DNA from: Deltaproteobacteria bacterium
Lineage (GTDB): Bacteria > Myxococcota_A > Polyangia > Haliangiales > Haliangiaceae
Reading direction: 5' to 3'
DNA length: 64,000 bases
NCBI GenBank assembly: GCA_020630875.1
Contig: JAHDIH010000001.1
Span: 558,001-622,000 of the forward strand
Below are positions 44,640 to 52,721 of this stretch, one piece after another (position 1 is the first letter of the stretch; each line of letters starts with the position of its first letter). The notes below the pieces were generated by a model. That model was not told where the DNA came from. It saw nothing but the letters and a program-made list of their open reading frames with translations, and searched no databases. The position numbers and the translations under genes are program-made.

Positions 44640-47474
44640 ATGCCTTCAAAGCTGCCTTTTTCTCGCCGACATATTGGTTCTGGGCCCGCACAGCAAGACG
44701 CTATGCTTCAAAAGTTAGGCCTACGCAGTCGAAGTGATTTGACTGCCCAAACAATACCACCCGGCATTGTTGCCGATGGTCCTGTCGATGTTGGCGCTGG
44801 AATCTCAGAAGCCGAAGTGATTGCGGAGCTTGCCAGCTTGGCAGCTCTGAATGAACAATACGTTTCTTTGATCGGAACTGGGTACTACGGAACGATTACT
44901 CCGCCGGTACTTCAACGCAATCTTTTCGAAAATCCTGGATGGTACACTCAATACACGCCTTACCAAGCTGAGATTTCTCAGGGCCGGATGGAAGCCTTGG
45001 TGAACTTCCAGACGATGGTCAGTGATCTCACTGGTCTTCCACTAGCAAACGCTTCGCTACTGGACGAAGCTACCGCTGCCGCAGAGGCAATGAATATGTG
45101 CTGGGCGATTGCTAAACGCAAACGTGCGATATTTTGGGCTTCATCCAATCTTCATCCTCAAACCATTGCCGTACTAAAAACTCGGGCGGAGCCTTTGCCT
45201 ATCGATTTACGGGTGGCTCCCGAATCTGAATGGGACATCAACGAAGAATGCTTTGGTGCCCTTGTTCAATACCCAGCGACAGACGGTGGTATCTCTGACT
45301 ATGGTGCGCTGGCATCGAAAGTTCATGCCAGTGGCGCGTTGTTGGTTTGCGCCACCGATTTGCTCGCCTTAGCGATTCTTAAGTGCCCTGCGAGCTTTGG
45401 TGCGGATATTGCGATTGGTTCCAGTCAGCGTTTTGGGGTTCCGATGGGCTATGGGGGACCGCACGCAGCCTTTATTGCGACCCATGAGAAATACCGCCGG
45501 CAAATTCCCGGTCGCATCATTGGGGTATCGAAAGATAAAGATGGCGCGGTGGCTTATCGGCTGGCGCTGCAGACGAGGGAGCAGCACATTCGTCGGGACA
45601 AGGCGACCAGCAACATTTGTACGGCGCAAGTACTTTTGGCGATAATGGCCGGAGCGTACGCTAGCTATCATGGTCCAGAGGGACTGTTTGATATTGCCAG
45701 CACCGTCAGGGAGTATACGATTCGATTGCGTACCGGACTCGTTAAAGCTGGAGTTACAATTAAAACGTCAGGGCCGCTCTTCGACACCATTCGTTTTTCA
45801 ACGCCGGATAATGACAAGGTTTACAAGAACGGTCAGAATCAACGGATTAATTTTCGCCGGTATGGCAACGGTGACCTTGGCGCTTCTCTTGACGAGACCA
45901 CCACCAAAGATACCTTGGCCGCTATACTGCAAGTCGTTGGTCTGACGAAGGGGGACGCAATAGAGTGCGCTACTGGCCAATGCGACATTCCAGAGTTGGG
46001 GGAGTTGAAACGAACCACCGAGTATTTGACCCATGGAAACTTTCATAGGTACCAAACCGAACATGAAATGCTCCGCTACTTGAGCAGGTTGCAAGCCAAA
46101 GATATTTCTCTAACCCACAGCATGATTCCTTTGGGCTCGTGCACCATGAAGCTGAATGCTGCGGCTGAAATGATTCCCGTCAGTGAATCAGGGTTTGGTA
46201 ACATCCATCCGCATGCGCCATCGGACCAAACCGTTGGTTATCAGAAGCTACTCCAAACGCTCTCTGAACAGCTTGCTACGATTACCGGGTTCACCAAGGT
46301 ATCGCTTCAGCCCAACGCTGGGGCTCAAGGAGAATACGCCGGACTGCTTGCGATTCGTCGTTATCACCATGCGCGAAATGATGCGGATCGTAAGGTGTGT
46401 TTGGTGCCGACCTCTGCTCACGGCACGAATCCCGCCAGTGCGGTGATGGCGGGCTTCTCCGTGGCTGCGGTTAAGTGCGACGATCGCGGCAATATTGATG
46501 TTGATGACTTGAAAGTCCAACTAGAGAAGTACGCCGGCACGGTAGGGGCTATCATGATTACCTATCCCTCCACGCACGGGGTTTTTGAAACGGCGATAAA
46601 GGAGATTTGTCAGTTGGTTCACGACGCTGGTGGTATGGTCTACCTTGATGGTGCGAATATGAACGCGCAAGTCGGAATTTGTCGGCCGGGTGATTATGGA
46701 GCGGACGTTTGCCATCTTAACTTGCACAAAACGTTCTGCATTCCCCACGGAGGTGGTGGCCCAGGGATGGGGCCGATTGGCGTCAATGACAAGCTAGCGC
46801 CTTTTTTGCCTGGCGATCCGCTGGGGGGAGAGGGCGTAGTTTCTGCTGCGAAATTTGGAAGCCCAATGATTTTGCCAATTCCCTACGCCTACATTCGCAT
46901 GATGGGAACCGAAGGTATCAAGGAGGCCACGGAAGTGGCGATTTTGAACGCAAACTATATGAAAAACCGACTTGAATCTCACTACGACGTACTCTACGTA
47001 GGAGAATCAGGACGGGTAGCTCATGAGTTCATCTTGGACTGCCGAGGATTTAAAAAGTCTGCAGGAGTGACAGTAGACGACATTGCAAAGCGGCTAATGG
47101 ATTACGGGTATCACGCACCGACCATGTCATTTCCCGTTGCAGGAACGCTTATGATTGAGCCGACAGAAAGTGAATCACGCGAAGAACTCGACAGGTTCTG
47201 CTCGGCAATGATCCAAATCCGCAAAGAGATAGCGAAAGTGGCCTCAGGAGAGTGGTCCCAAGAAGACAACCCCTTGGTCAATGCCCCTCACACCGCCAAA
47301 ACATTGGTTTCAGCTGATTGGTCCCATTCCTATTCTAGGGAAGAAGCAGTGTTTCCACTACCGTGGGTAGCTTCTCGTAAGTATTGGCCGCCGGTAAGGC
47401 GCGTGGACAACGCGTACGGTGACAGAAACTTGTTCTGCAGCTGTCCCCCTCTAGAATCGTACGAAGAGTCCTAA
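44640..47474 (+). CDS. gcvP: Glycine dehydrogenase (decarboxylating), full-length P-protein
   Basis: 944 residues from ATG 44640. This is the fused form carrying both halves that are separate (GcvPA/GcvPB) in many bacteria. The N-terminal half shows FSRRHIGSG, the glycine-rich GSSQRFGVPMGYGGPHAAF and LQTREQHIRRDKATSNICTAQ. The C-terminal half has SHTHSMIPLGSC-type THSMIPLGSCTMKLNA, TSAHGTNPASA, and the PLP lysine in LNLHKTFCIPHGGGGPG. The enzyme decarboxylates glycine and loads the aminomethyl group on lipoyl-GcvH. gcvT and gcvH are not in the window, so the cleavage system is split in this genome or continues elsewhere. Confidence 0.97.
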   Translation: MPSKLPFSRRHIGSGPAQQDAMLQKLGLRSRSDLTAQTIPPGIVADGPVDVGAGISEAEVIAELASLAALNEQYVSLIGTGYYGTITPPVLQRNLFENPGWYTQYTPYQAEISQGRMEALVNFQTMVSDLTGLPLANASLLDEATAAAEAMNMCWAIAKRKRAIFWASSNLHPQTIAVLKTRAEPLPIDLRVAPESEWDINEECFGALVQYPATDGGISDYGALASKVHASGALLVCATDLLALAILKCPASFGADIAIGSSQRFGVPMGYGGPHAAFIATHEKYRRQIPGRIIGVSKDKDGAVAYRLALQTREQHIRRDKATSNICTAQVLLAIMAGAYASYHGPEGLFDIASTVREYTIRLRTGLVKAGVTIKTSGPLFDTIRFSTPDNDKVYKNGQNQRINFRRYGNGDLGASLDETTTKDTLAAILQVVGLTKGDAIECATGQCDIPELGELKRTTEYLTHGNFHRYQTEHEMLRYLSRLQAKDISLTHSMIPLGSCTMKLNAAAEMIPVSESGFGNIHPHAPSDQTVGYQKLLQTLSEQLATITGFTKVSLQPNAGAQGEYAGLLAIRRYHHARNDADRKVCLVPTSAHGTNPASAVMAGFSVAAVKCDDRGNIDVDDLKVQLEKYAGTVGAIMITYPSTHGVFETAIKEICQLVHDAGGMVYLDGANMNAQVGICRPGDYGADVCHLNLHKTFCIPHGGGGPGMGPIGVNDKLAPFLPGDPLGGEGVVSAAKFGSPMILPIPYAYIRMMGTEGIKEATEVAILNANYMKNRLESHYDVLYVGESGRVAHEFILDCRGFKKSAGVTVDDIAKRLMDYGYHAPTMSFPVAGTLMIEPTESESREELDRFCSAMIQIRKEIAKVASGEWSQEDNPLVNAPHTAKTLVSADWSHSYSREEAVFPLPWVASRKYWPPVRRVDNAYGDRNLFCSCPPLESYEES

Positions 47475-47541
47475 AGTTTTCGATCCCCTGAATAATGGCC
47501 AGGCTTCTGAGGTGGGCTGACTCAGTAGAACGAACTAGCGA

Positions 47542-48021
47542 CTAATCAGTGATGAACGGTTGCACAACTTTTACAATTATCAATACGATAATTGCCGCAA
47601 AAATGACCGAGCCGCAGACGAATATTCCGACTTTAGCTAGGCCTTGACCCGTGCTCAAGGCTTTCTCTGTCTCACATATTCCGCAAGCTTCCGGGGCAAA
47701 ATGGGTATTGTAAGCTTCGGGCGTGAGGTAGTCATCAAACTCGTGAACGCGACAATAAACGGACTTGCATTTTCGGCAACCGCAGACTGGCACCCTACTG
47801 CACCTAGGCTCGATGCAAAATAGAGGGCTACTGCAGCAGCTGCATCGTTGGTTTTGACTGCAACGACTGCAGGTTGGTTCCAGCTCTCCGCAGGATGTAC
47901 AGAAGTGCAAGCCATGGCTACTGCAAAAAGCGGATTGACAGAGCCGGCACTGAGCGACCCCTGGCTCCTCACAAGTTCGACACGAAGTAATAACTTCATT
48001 AGCTTGTCGGTAGTAGCTCAC
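47542..48021 (-). CDS. Cys-rich zinc-binding protein with C-terminal membrane anchor
   Basis: A 159-residue protein with about 21 Cys arranged as consecutive C-x2-C or C-x-C pairs (CRTCEEPGVAQCRLCQ, CTSCGELEPTCSRC, CSCCS, CGCRKCKSVYC, CGICE) and His at SSHGLHFC and YCRVHEF. The first 45 residues resemble a B-box or RING-like zinc module. One C-terminal helix (VGIFVCGSVIFAAIIVLIIVKVV) makes it a tail-anchored cytoplasmic protein. Start is GTG. The function is unknown; such architectures are rare in bacteria. Confidence 0.75.
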   Translation of the reverse strand: MSYYRQANEVITSCRTCEEPGVAQCRLCQSAFCSSHGLHFCTSCGELEPTCSRCSQNQRCSCCSSPLFCIEPRCSRVPVCGCRKCKSVYCRVHEFDDYLTPEAYNTHFAPEACGICETEKALSTGQGLAKVGIFVCGSVIFAAIIVLIIVKVVQPFITD

Positions 48022-48066
48022 CGCTTTGCTGTAGCACGCATCTAGGGGGAAACCACTTGCGCTCCC

Positions 48067-48097
48067 AAAAAAAACGCCCCCTCAAAAAAGGGAGCGT
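48067..48097 (-). terminator. Intrinsic terminator of rpsD
   Basis: On the minus strand ACGCTCCC-TTTTTT-GAGGGGGCGT is followed by at least seven T. The 8-bp stem has one G-U pair and a classic U-tract. It lies 24 bases after the rpsD stop codon. Confidence 0.8.
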
Positions 48098-48120
48098 CAA
48101 TCGTTGATTCGTGAGTTGAA

Positions 48121-48729
48121 TTACCGTGCGTAGTACTCGACGACGAGCTGTACATCAATCAGCAACGGTACGCTTTCCGAGGTCGGAAGTTCTTTGACGA
48201 CCGCTTTTTTGTTCTCTTTGTCTAAGTTTAGCCAATGAGGAAGCGACAGTGATGGGGCGTCTAAAGAAGCAGCCATTACGGTTAGATCTCGACTTCGCTC
48301 GCGAGGCTCGATGCTGTCGTTAGGCTTGACCCGATATGAAGGAATGTTGACGCGCTTGCCGTTCACCAAGAAGTGTCCGTGAGTGACAAGCTGCCTGGCA
48401 GCAGGAATCGTCGAAGCAAATCCCGCACGAAACACTACGTTGTCGAGACGTCGTTCTAGGAGTTCCAGAATCTTCTCACCAGTCACCATTTTGCTGCGCT
48501 TGGCTTCTTCAACTACGCGACGAAGTTGTCTCTCGGAAACACCATAGTTGAAACGAAGCTTTTGCTTTTCGTTAAGACGAAGCGCGAACTCGGAAGGTCG
48601 CCTCCGACGTGCATCTCCGTGTTGTCCTGGCCTCTGTGGCCGACGCTCACGTGATTTATTGGTTAATCCGGGCAACTCGCAATCGAGTGCGCGAACTTTG
48701 CGTAATCTTGGTCCTAAATATCTACTCAC
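48121..48729 (-). CDS. rpsD: 30S ribosomal protein S4
   Basis: S4 nucleates 30S assembly and often autoregulates its operon. The 202 residues start MSRYLGPRLRKVRALDCELPGL and contain EKQKLRFNYGVSERQLR, the S4 RNA-binding domain RRLDNVVFRAGFASTIPAARQLVTHGHFLVNGKRVNIPSY and a C-terminal YYAR. The N-terminal zinc Cys cluster of the C+ form is absent, so this is the zinc-free (C-) type. It has a good ribosome-binding site (TAGGAG) and its own terminator, and it is monocistronic here rather than in the rpsM-rpsK-rpsD-rpoA cluster. Confidence 0.97.
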   Translation of the reverse strand: MSRYLGPRLRKVRALDCELPGLTNKSRERRPQRPGQHGDARRRRPSEFALRLNEKQKLRFNYGVSERQLRRVVEEAKRSKMVTGEKILELLERRLDNVVFRAGFASTIPAARQLVTHGHFLVNGKRVNIPSYRVKPNDSIEPRERSRDLTVMAASLDAPSLSLPHWLNLDKENKKAVVKELPTSESVPLLIDVQLVVEYYAR

Positions 48730-48853
48730 ATTTTTCTCCTACGGAGCGACACGTTTATCAGAAGCAAGCGACTGAGGCTAGTGTAAGTGCAGTGGATCCG
48801 GCATTTTTACGTGAATATGGGTCAATCGAGCGTAATATCGCGATCTGATGTGC

Positions 48854-48859
48854 TAACGT
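48854..48859 (+). promoter_or_regulatory. Candidate -10 element (TAACGT)
   Basis: TAACGT ends six bases before the ATG at 48866. No Shine-Dalgarno is present. It fits the leaderless pattern. Confidence 0.25.
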
Positions 48860-48865
48860 CCGGCG

Positions 48866-49726
48866 ATGTCTAGGCTCACAGGAACTGAACTCGCATCACT
48901 TTCCTTGTTTGGCGGTATCGACGAACAGTTGTTAAGTGGCTTGGTAGACGCGTTCTACGTGGGGCCAAGCGAGGGGATACTCTTTGAAAAGGGAGATGAT
49001 GCGAACGCCTTATACGTACTCAGCGGCGGAGAAATGACGCTGCACAACAAAGAGCACGACGACAGGGTCTTGCGACCGTTGGCTCTTGTAGGCGAAGTAG
49101 GAGCTCTCACCGCGAGAAAAAGGACGTGTCAGGCCAAACTCTCCCAAGCGCAAGTTTGGATCTTGGAGAAGTCAGATCTCGATCGTTTCTTGGCAACCAA
49201 CCGAGAACTCGCCTCGGCAATTAATCGCAATGCGGTGCGACTAATGGCGGATAAAATTGCGCGAGATCAAAGTCGACTGGCAGACATGCGCGGAAATTTG
49301 ATTAGCACCCAGAAGGTCATGAAGGAACTAAGGCAGTACGTCTTGGCCAGTGAAGATTCGGGCATCAGCGATCGAATCCACGATGAGCTGGGGAGGCTGA
49401 TAATGCAGAACCGTCGAGTCAACTACAGGGTTCAACCGCCTCGTGCCTTAGCAAGTAGCGCGACGTTCTCTGACTTGGTTGGCACGGTAGTAGAGATATC
49501 GAGAACCCACTTGTCGATTTTGGTAGAAAGAGGAGAACTCCCGAAGCCGTCGCAAACCTTATCGGGAGTTTTAAATCTCTCAGGACCGGAGATACCCACG
49601 AGTGGTCGGGTACTGCGTACAATCAATCGCAGAGTCGATATTGAACTTGACCCTCTTTTGGAAGTCTACGGCGCGAAGTTAGAAGGTTACTTAACGCAAG
49701 TACAAATGCTCGACTACTTAGTTTAG
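48866..49726 (+). CDS. Cyclic-nucleotide-binding domain protein with PilZ-like C-terminus
   Basis: 286 residues. The N-terminal 115 form a cNMP-binding beta roll (LFGGIDEQLLSGLVDAF, then LFEKGDDANALYVLSGGEMTLH, VGEVGALTARKRTCQAKLSQAQVWIL). It lacks the classical R-x-A phosphate-binding signature, so ligand binding is uncertain. A helical linker follows. The C-terminal 100 residues (NRRVNYRVQPPRAL, a set of beta strands with VVEISRTHLSILVE) look like a degenerate PilZ-type barrel. It is not a CRP-type regulator because there is no helix-turn-helix. The stop shares bases with the stop of the convergent GIDE-like gene (TTAG). Confidence 0.75.
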   Translation: MSRLTGTELASLSLFGGIDEQLLSGLVDAFYVGPSEGILFEKGDDANALYVLSGGEMTLHNKEHDDRVLRPLALVGEVGALTARKRTCQAKLSQAQVWILEKSDLDRFLATNRELASAINRNAVRLMADKIARDQSRLADMRGNLISTQKVMKELRQYVLASEDSGISDRIHDELGRLIMQNRRVNYRVQPPRALASSATFSDLVGTVVEISRTHLSILVERGELPKPSQTLSGVLNLSGPEIPTSGRVLRTINRRVDIELDPLLEVYGAKLEGYLTQVQMLDYLV

Positions 49727-50166
49727 GCCGCTTCGATTTTACGAATTTCGATCTTTCCTTTTGATGGCGCCATCAGGCCATCTCGTTGCTTGGCTGCTCG
49801 GTAAGAACCTTGCCAATGCACGTCGTCGAATACGGTTAGTTCGCCTACTACTTCCACCGTGTCTCCGTGTTGGATGGTCGACTCATTCTCGCAGTAGCGA
49901 CCAACACTTTTTCGATGACGTACGCCGCTTGAAACGTTGGCGCGGTACGGTGAAATCAATAGAAGCGAAGACTCTGTCTGCAAGTAAAACTCACAGATTT
50001 GTTCGTCGTGAGTTAAGAGTGTCGTTCTTCCGCGTCGACGTGTCGTTTTTACGTAACGATAGTAGACGCAACTCGTCTTGTTCAGTACTGACATTAGCTG
50101 GTCCCTTGCAACAACTCTTCCGCGAACCACAGGAGGGCGCGCCGGCAGGATTCGCCGAGAAAACAA
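49723..50166 (-). CDS. GIDE-like OB-fold protein
   Basis: 147 residues from TTG 50166. The layout matches the GIDE domain of MUL1-type proteins: VVRGRVVA, then a SVLNKTSCVYYRYVKTT block (compare C-V-x-Y-x-x-x-V), CEFYLQTESSLLLISPYRANV and HGDTVEVVGELT. The start is uncertain. The frame continues upstream as a hydrophobic stretch (LIRWFARLWALF) into the 3' end of the PP2C gene. There an AAGGAG precedes a CTG codon that overlaps the PP2C stop codon (CTGA), so translation may begin at a rare codon or be coupled. Function unknown. Confidence 0.65.
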   Translation of the reverse strand: MFSRRILPARPPVVRGRVVARDQLMSVLNKTSCVYYRYVKTTRRRGRTTLLTHDEQICEFYLQTESSLLLISPYRANVSSGVRHRKSVGRYCENESTIQHGDTVEVVGELTVFDDVHWQGSYRAAKQRDGLMAPSKGKIEIRKIEAA

Positions 50167-50192
50167 CGCCCATAAACGGGCAAACCACCGAA

Positions 50193-51383
50193 TCAGTTGC
50201 CACTCCTTGAGTGAAGACTGTGACCAATGGCCCAGAATACGCGCGCCGCCAAACGAGGCGCATCATCGGCGACTTCTAAGAATCGATTGCAAGGAACTTC
50301 TAGGATTGCAGTATCCGAAGTACAAACCGCGTTGCCGTCACGAGTCGTCTGATCGAAGAACGAACCAGCGCCAACCCAATGGTCAGTTGTTAATTCTAGT
50401 GTTTCGTTTTCGCTATTTACCATCACCGTACCATCTAGAATTAGGTAGGCCGCGTCTGCGCTAGAGTCTCCCGCATAAAGCTGTTGTCCTGTGGTAAGTC
50501 GTCTTACTTGACTAATTCCCAACAATTTCCAAGTTTCTGAGCTAGAGAGTGAATGACCAAGCAGAGACTTTTTTACGATTTCGATGACGTCTTGGGCTTG
50601 ATCGTCATCTCTCGTTCCTACGATTACAGATACGCATGTGATGTTATCGTGTCCGCCACTGTCGTTGGCAATTGCGATGAGTTCATCTGGTACGTTTTCA
50701 TTGTTGGTAGTCTGCAGCAGTGGGCTAAGTTTTTCTTTCTCGAGATAAGAATAAAGACCATCACTGCACAATAGAAAATGGTCTCCCGCTTCAAGAGAGA
50801 CTTTCAGCGTGTCCACCAAGACTTTGCTATGGGCCCCCAAAGCTCTTGTTACCGAGCTTCTGAATTCAGAGTAAGGACTTTCATCGAAAGAATCGCGAGT
50901 AACTTTTCCCATTCTGATCAGTTCGTTTTGAACCGAGTGGTCTTCGGTCAGTTGGTGAGTGCGTCCCCCACGGAATAGGTAAATACGGCTATCACCGACA
51001 TGAGCCAAAAATGCCGTGGGTGATTCTTTGGGACCAGCAATGAGTAGTGTCGACGCCGTGGTTCCCATTCCTTTGGTTTCAGGATGGGCCACCTGATGAT
51101 CGTGAATCATTTGGCAGGCGTGCTCGATAGACTCTCTGAGTAGATTCAATACATCGCGTGGTTCGTTCTCACTAGATGCGAACTTAGCGAGTACTTCAAC
51201 GTTACGCCGAAGATAATCTTTCACGCTAGTGGTAGCGATTTGACTTGCCACTTCGCCAGCAGCGTGACCACCCATGCCATCTGCCACCATGAACAGTCGC
51301 AACTTCGGATCGACCACATAACTATCCTCATTATGGTCTCTCTCTTGCCCAACGTCGGTTGCGGCTGCGAAGCGAAGAAGCAT
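50193..51383 (-). CDS. PP2C-type Ser/Thr phosphatase fused to a cyclic-nucleotide-binding domain
   Basis: 396 residues. The phosphatase (1-245) has all metal motifs: RDHNEDSYVV, MVADGMGGHAAGEVAS, FLAHVGDSRIYLFR, LLCSDGLY and SGGHDNIT. Residues about 280-390 form a cNMP-binding-like domain (LYAGDSSADAAYLILDGTVMV, VGAGSFFDQTTRDGNAVCTSDTAILEVP). A phosphatase controlled by a cyclic nucleotide, or by an unknown ligand, is the natural reading. It could reverse Hanks-kinase signalling, although no active kinase is adjacent. It is preceded by the best sigma70-type promoter of the window. Confidence 0.92.
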   Translation of the reverse strand: MLLRFAAATDVGQERDHNEDSYVVDPKLRLFMVADGMGGHAAGEVASQIATTSVKDYLRRNVEVLAKFASSENEPRDVLNLLRESIEHACQMIHDHQVAHPETKGMGTTASTLLIAGPKESPTAFLAHVGDSRIYLFRGGRTHQLTEDHSVQNELIRMGKVTRDSFDESPYSEFRSSVTRALGAHSKVLVDTLKVSLEAGDHFLLCSDGLYSYLEKEKLSPLLQTTNNENVPDELIAIANDSGGHDNITCVSVIVGTRDDDQAQDVIEIVKKSLLGHSLSSSETWKLLGISQVRRLTTGQQLYAGDSSADAAYLILDGTVMVNSENETLELTTDHWVGAGSFFDQTTRDGNAVCTSDTAILEVPCNRFLEVADDAPRLAARVFWAIGHSLHSRSGN

Positions 51384-51392
51384 CCCTGTTAG

Positions 51393-51421
51393 ATTATCGC
51401 TTTTCGCTTGGTGCGCGTCAA
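51393..51421 (-). promoter_or_regulatory. Near-consensus sigma70-type promoter of the PP2C gene
   Basis: TTGACG, exactly 17 bases, then GATAAT, on the minus strand (each hexamer 5 of 6 to consensus). GATAAT ends nine bases before the ATG at 51383, leaving a leader of only about two or three bases. Confidence 0.6.
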
Positions 51422-51445
51422 TTCACCTGGCGTGATAGTAAGCAG

Positions 51446-52630
51446 TTATCGTTGCCCGAGTAATCCAGGGCCGTATTCTTCTCTTAGCAACGTCCGAAGC
51501 TCGGCATTGCCTTTGGTCCCCTGCAGAAGGCGTGAACCTACCACTATGGAAGGGCTCACGACGATTTTGTGTTGCTTCGCCAGTTTGCGCAATTGTTTGG
51601 CAGCTTGCAGGGTGTCCGACGTTTCCTCACATTCGGTAACGTTTTGCGTGGGGCGAGACAGTCTTCCGCGACGAAGACGGTACCGTCTTCGAACGAGTTG
51701 ATACACATACGATTTTAGATTGCCTGTTTTTTGAGCACAGAACATTTTTTTGACCACATCCTCGTCTTTCCCCTCTGCGGTGGGAGAAATCGAAAGAGCA
51801 ATATCCAAATCGTTGGAAGCAGAAAGTAAGTCCGATAGTTGATTGAGACACTGACGTTTGCGAAGGTTGCAGAGAAGCGTTACCGGCCAGCGCCCATGGT
51901 TGAGTAGCAGTGGCTTGTCGTTCTTGTATTGGGTCAGCTGAATACCTTCGACAGGCTCGGTTGTTTTTCGTTCCGGCTGGTCGTCGACTCGTCCTTTTTT
52001 TATCACCACCAAATTGTATTTGGACAGCTTAGACAGATGCCGATCTCCCGAGAAGTCGCTAGAGGACTGGTCTTTTTTGATGAACGAGACGACTCCACGT
52101 TTGTTGAACGAGTGGTCTTCAAGTCGACGTCCGCTGTTAAAGTACAGCGCGGGACGGCCCTTGAAATTCTTTGCCATTGCAAACTTAACGTCTCGTGCCA
52201 CTCTTTTGGAGTGTGTTCCCTGCGTCCAGGATCTCTTTAGTTTGGCAAGCGACATTCCGGCCAACTGCGCCGCCCGCATCGCAATATCTTTTTTGGCTCT
52301 ACGGCTTCGCATTCTGGCCATGCTTTCGAGAAACTTTTTAAGTTTGCCTTGGGCGTACGCTTCATGAAACGCTTCGACGGCATGATCCCTGCCACGGCTG
52401 GATGAAAGTGGGCGATATCGAACGAGAACGTCACCTTGAAAATCGGCGGCGACTTCAGACATTAGCTTCACGTATTGGCCGCGGTCGAGCCTGAACACGT
52501 AGTCTATGACCACGGTAGCGCTCCCACTTCCTACATGCGGGTAATCAGGCGCAGATACCGGTTTCGCGACGATTACTTGTGCTGATGCTACGCGCGCCAT
52601 CACTAAAAGCAGCAATAATGAGCCTCTCAT
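51446..52630 (-). CDS. Exported DsbA/thioredoxin-fold tandem protein lacking the CxxC site
   Basis: 394 residues from ATG 52630 (the longer frame adds a non-signal extension). The signal peptide is LLLLLVMARVASA. Two DsbA-like halves can be traced. The first has GSATVVIDYVFRLDRGQYVKLM and ends with GRPALYFNSGRRLEDHSF. The second has WPVTLLCNLRKRQCLNQL and ends with VSPSIVVGSRLLQGTKGNAELRTLL. These ends match the cis-Pro and substrate-groove part of DsbA. The redox C-x-x-C is absent in the first half; the second has two Cys six apart (CNLRKRQC). It is probably a non-redox periplasmic binding or scaffold protein. Assignment from fold motifs only. Confidence 0.65.
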   Translation of the reverse strand: MRGSLLLLLVMARVASAQVIVAKPVSAPDYPHVGSGSATVVIDYVFRLDRGQYVKLMSEVAADFQGDVLVRYRPLSSSRGRDHAVEAFHEAYAQGKLKKFLESMARMRSRRAKKDIAMRAAQLAGMSLAKLKRSWTQGTHSKRVARDVKFAMAKNFKGRPALYFNSGRRLEDHSFNKRGVVSFIKKDQSSSDFSGDRHLSKLSKYNLVVIKKGRVDDQPERKTTEPVEGIQLTQYKNDKPLLLNHGRWPVTLLCNLRKRQCLNQLSDLLSASNDLDIALSISPTAEGKDEDVVKKMFCAQKTGNLKSYVYQLVRRRYRLRRGRLSRPTQNVTECEETSDTLQAAKQLRKLAKQHKIVVSPSIVVGSRLLQGTKGNAELRTLLREEYGPGLLGQR

Positions 52631-52721
52631 GCATAAACTGTAGCAGAAAGCCTGAAAGATGACAGCCAATCGGACGCGAAGGACCTTTCTCCGCTGGCTG
52701 GATTGCGCTAGTTTCCATGGG

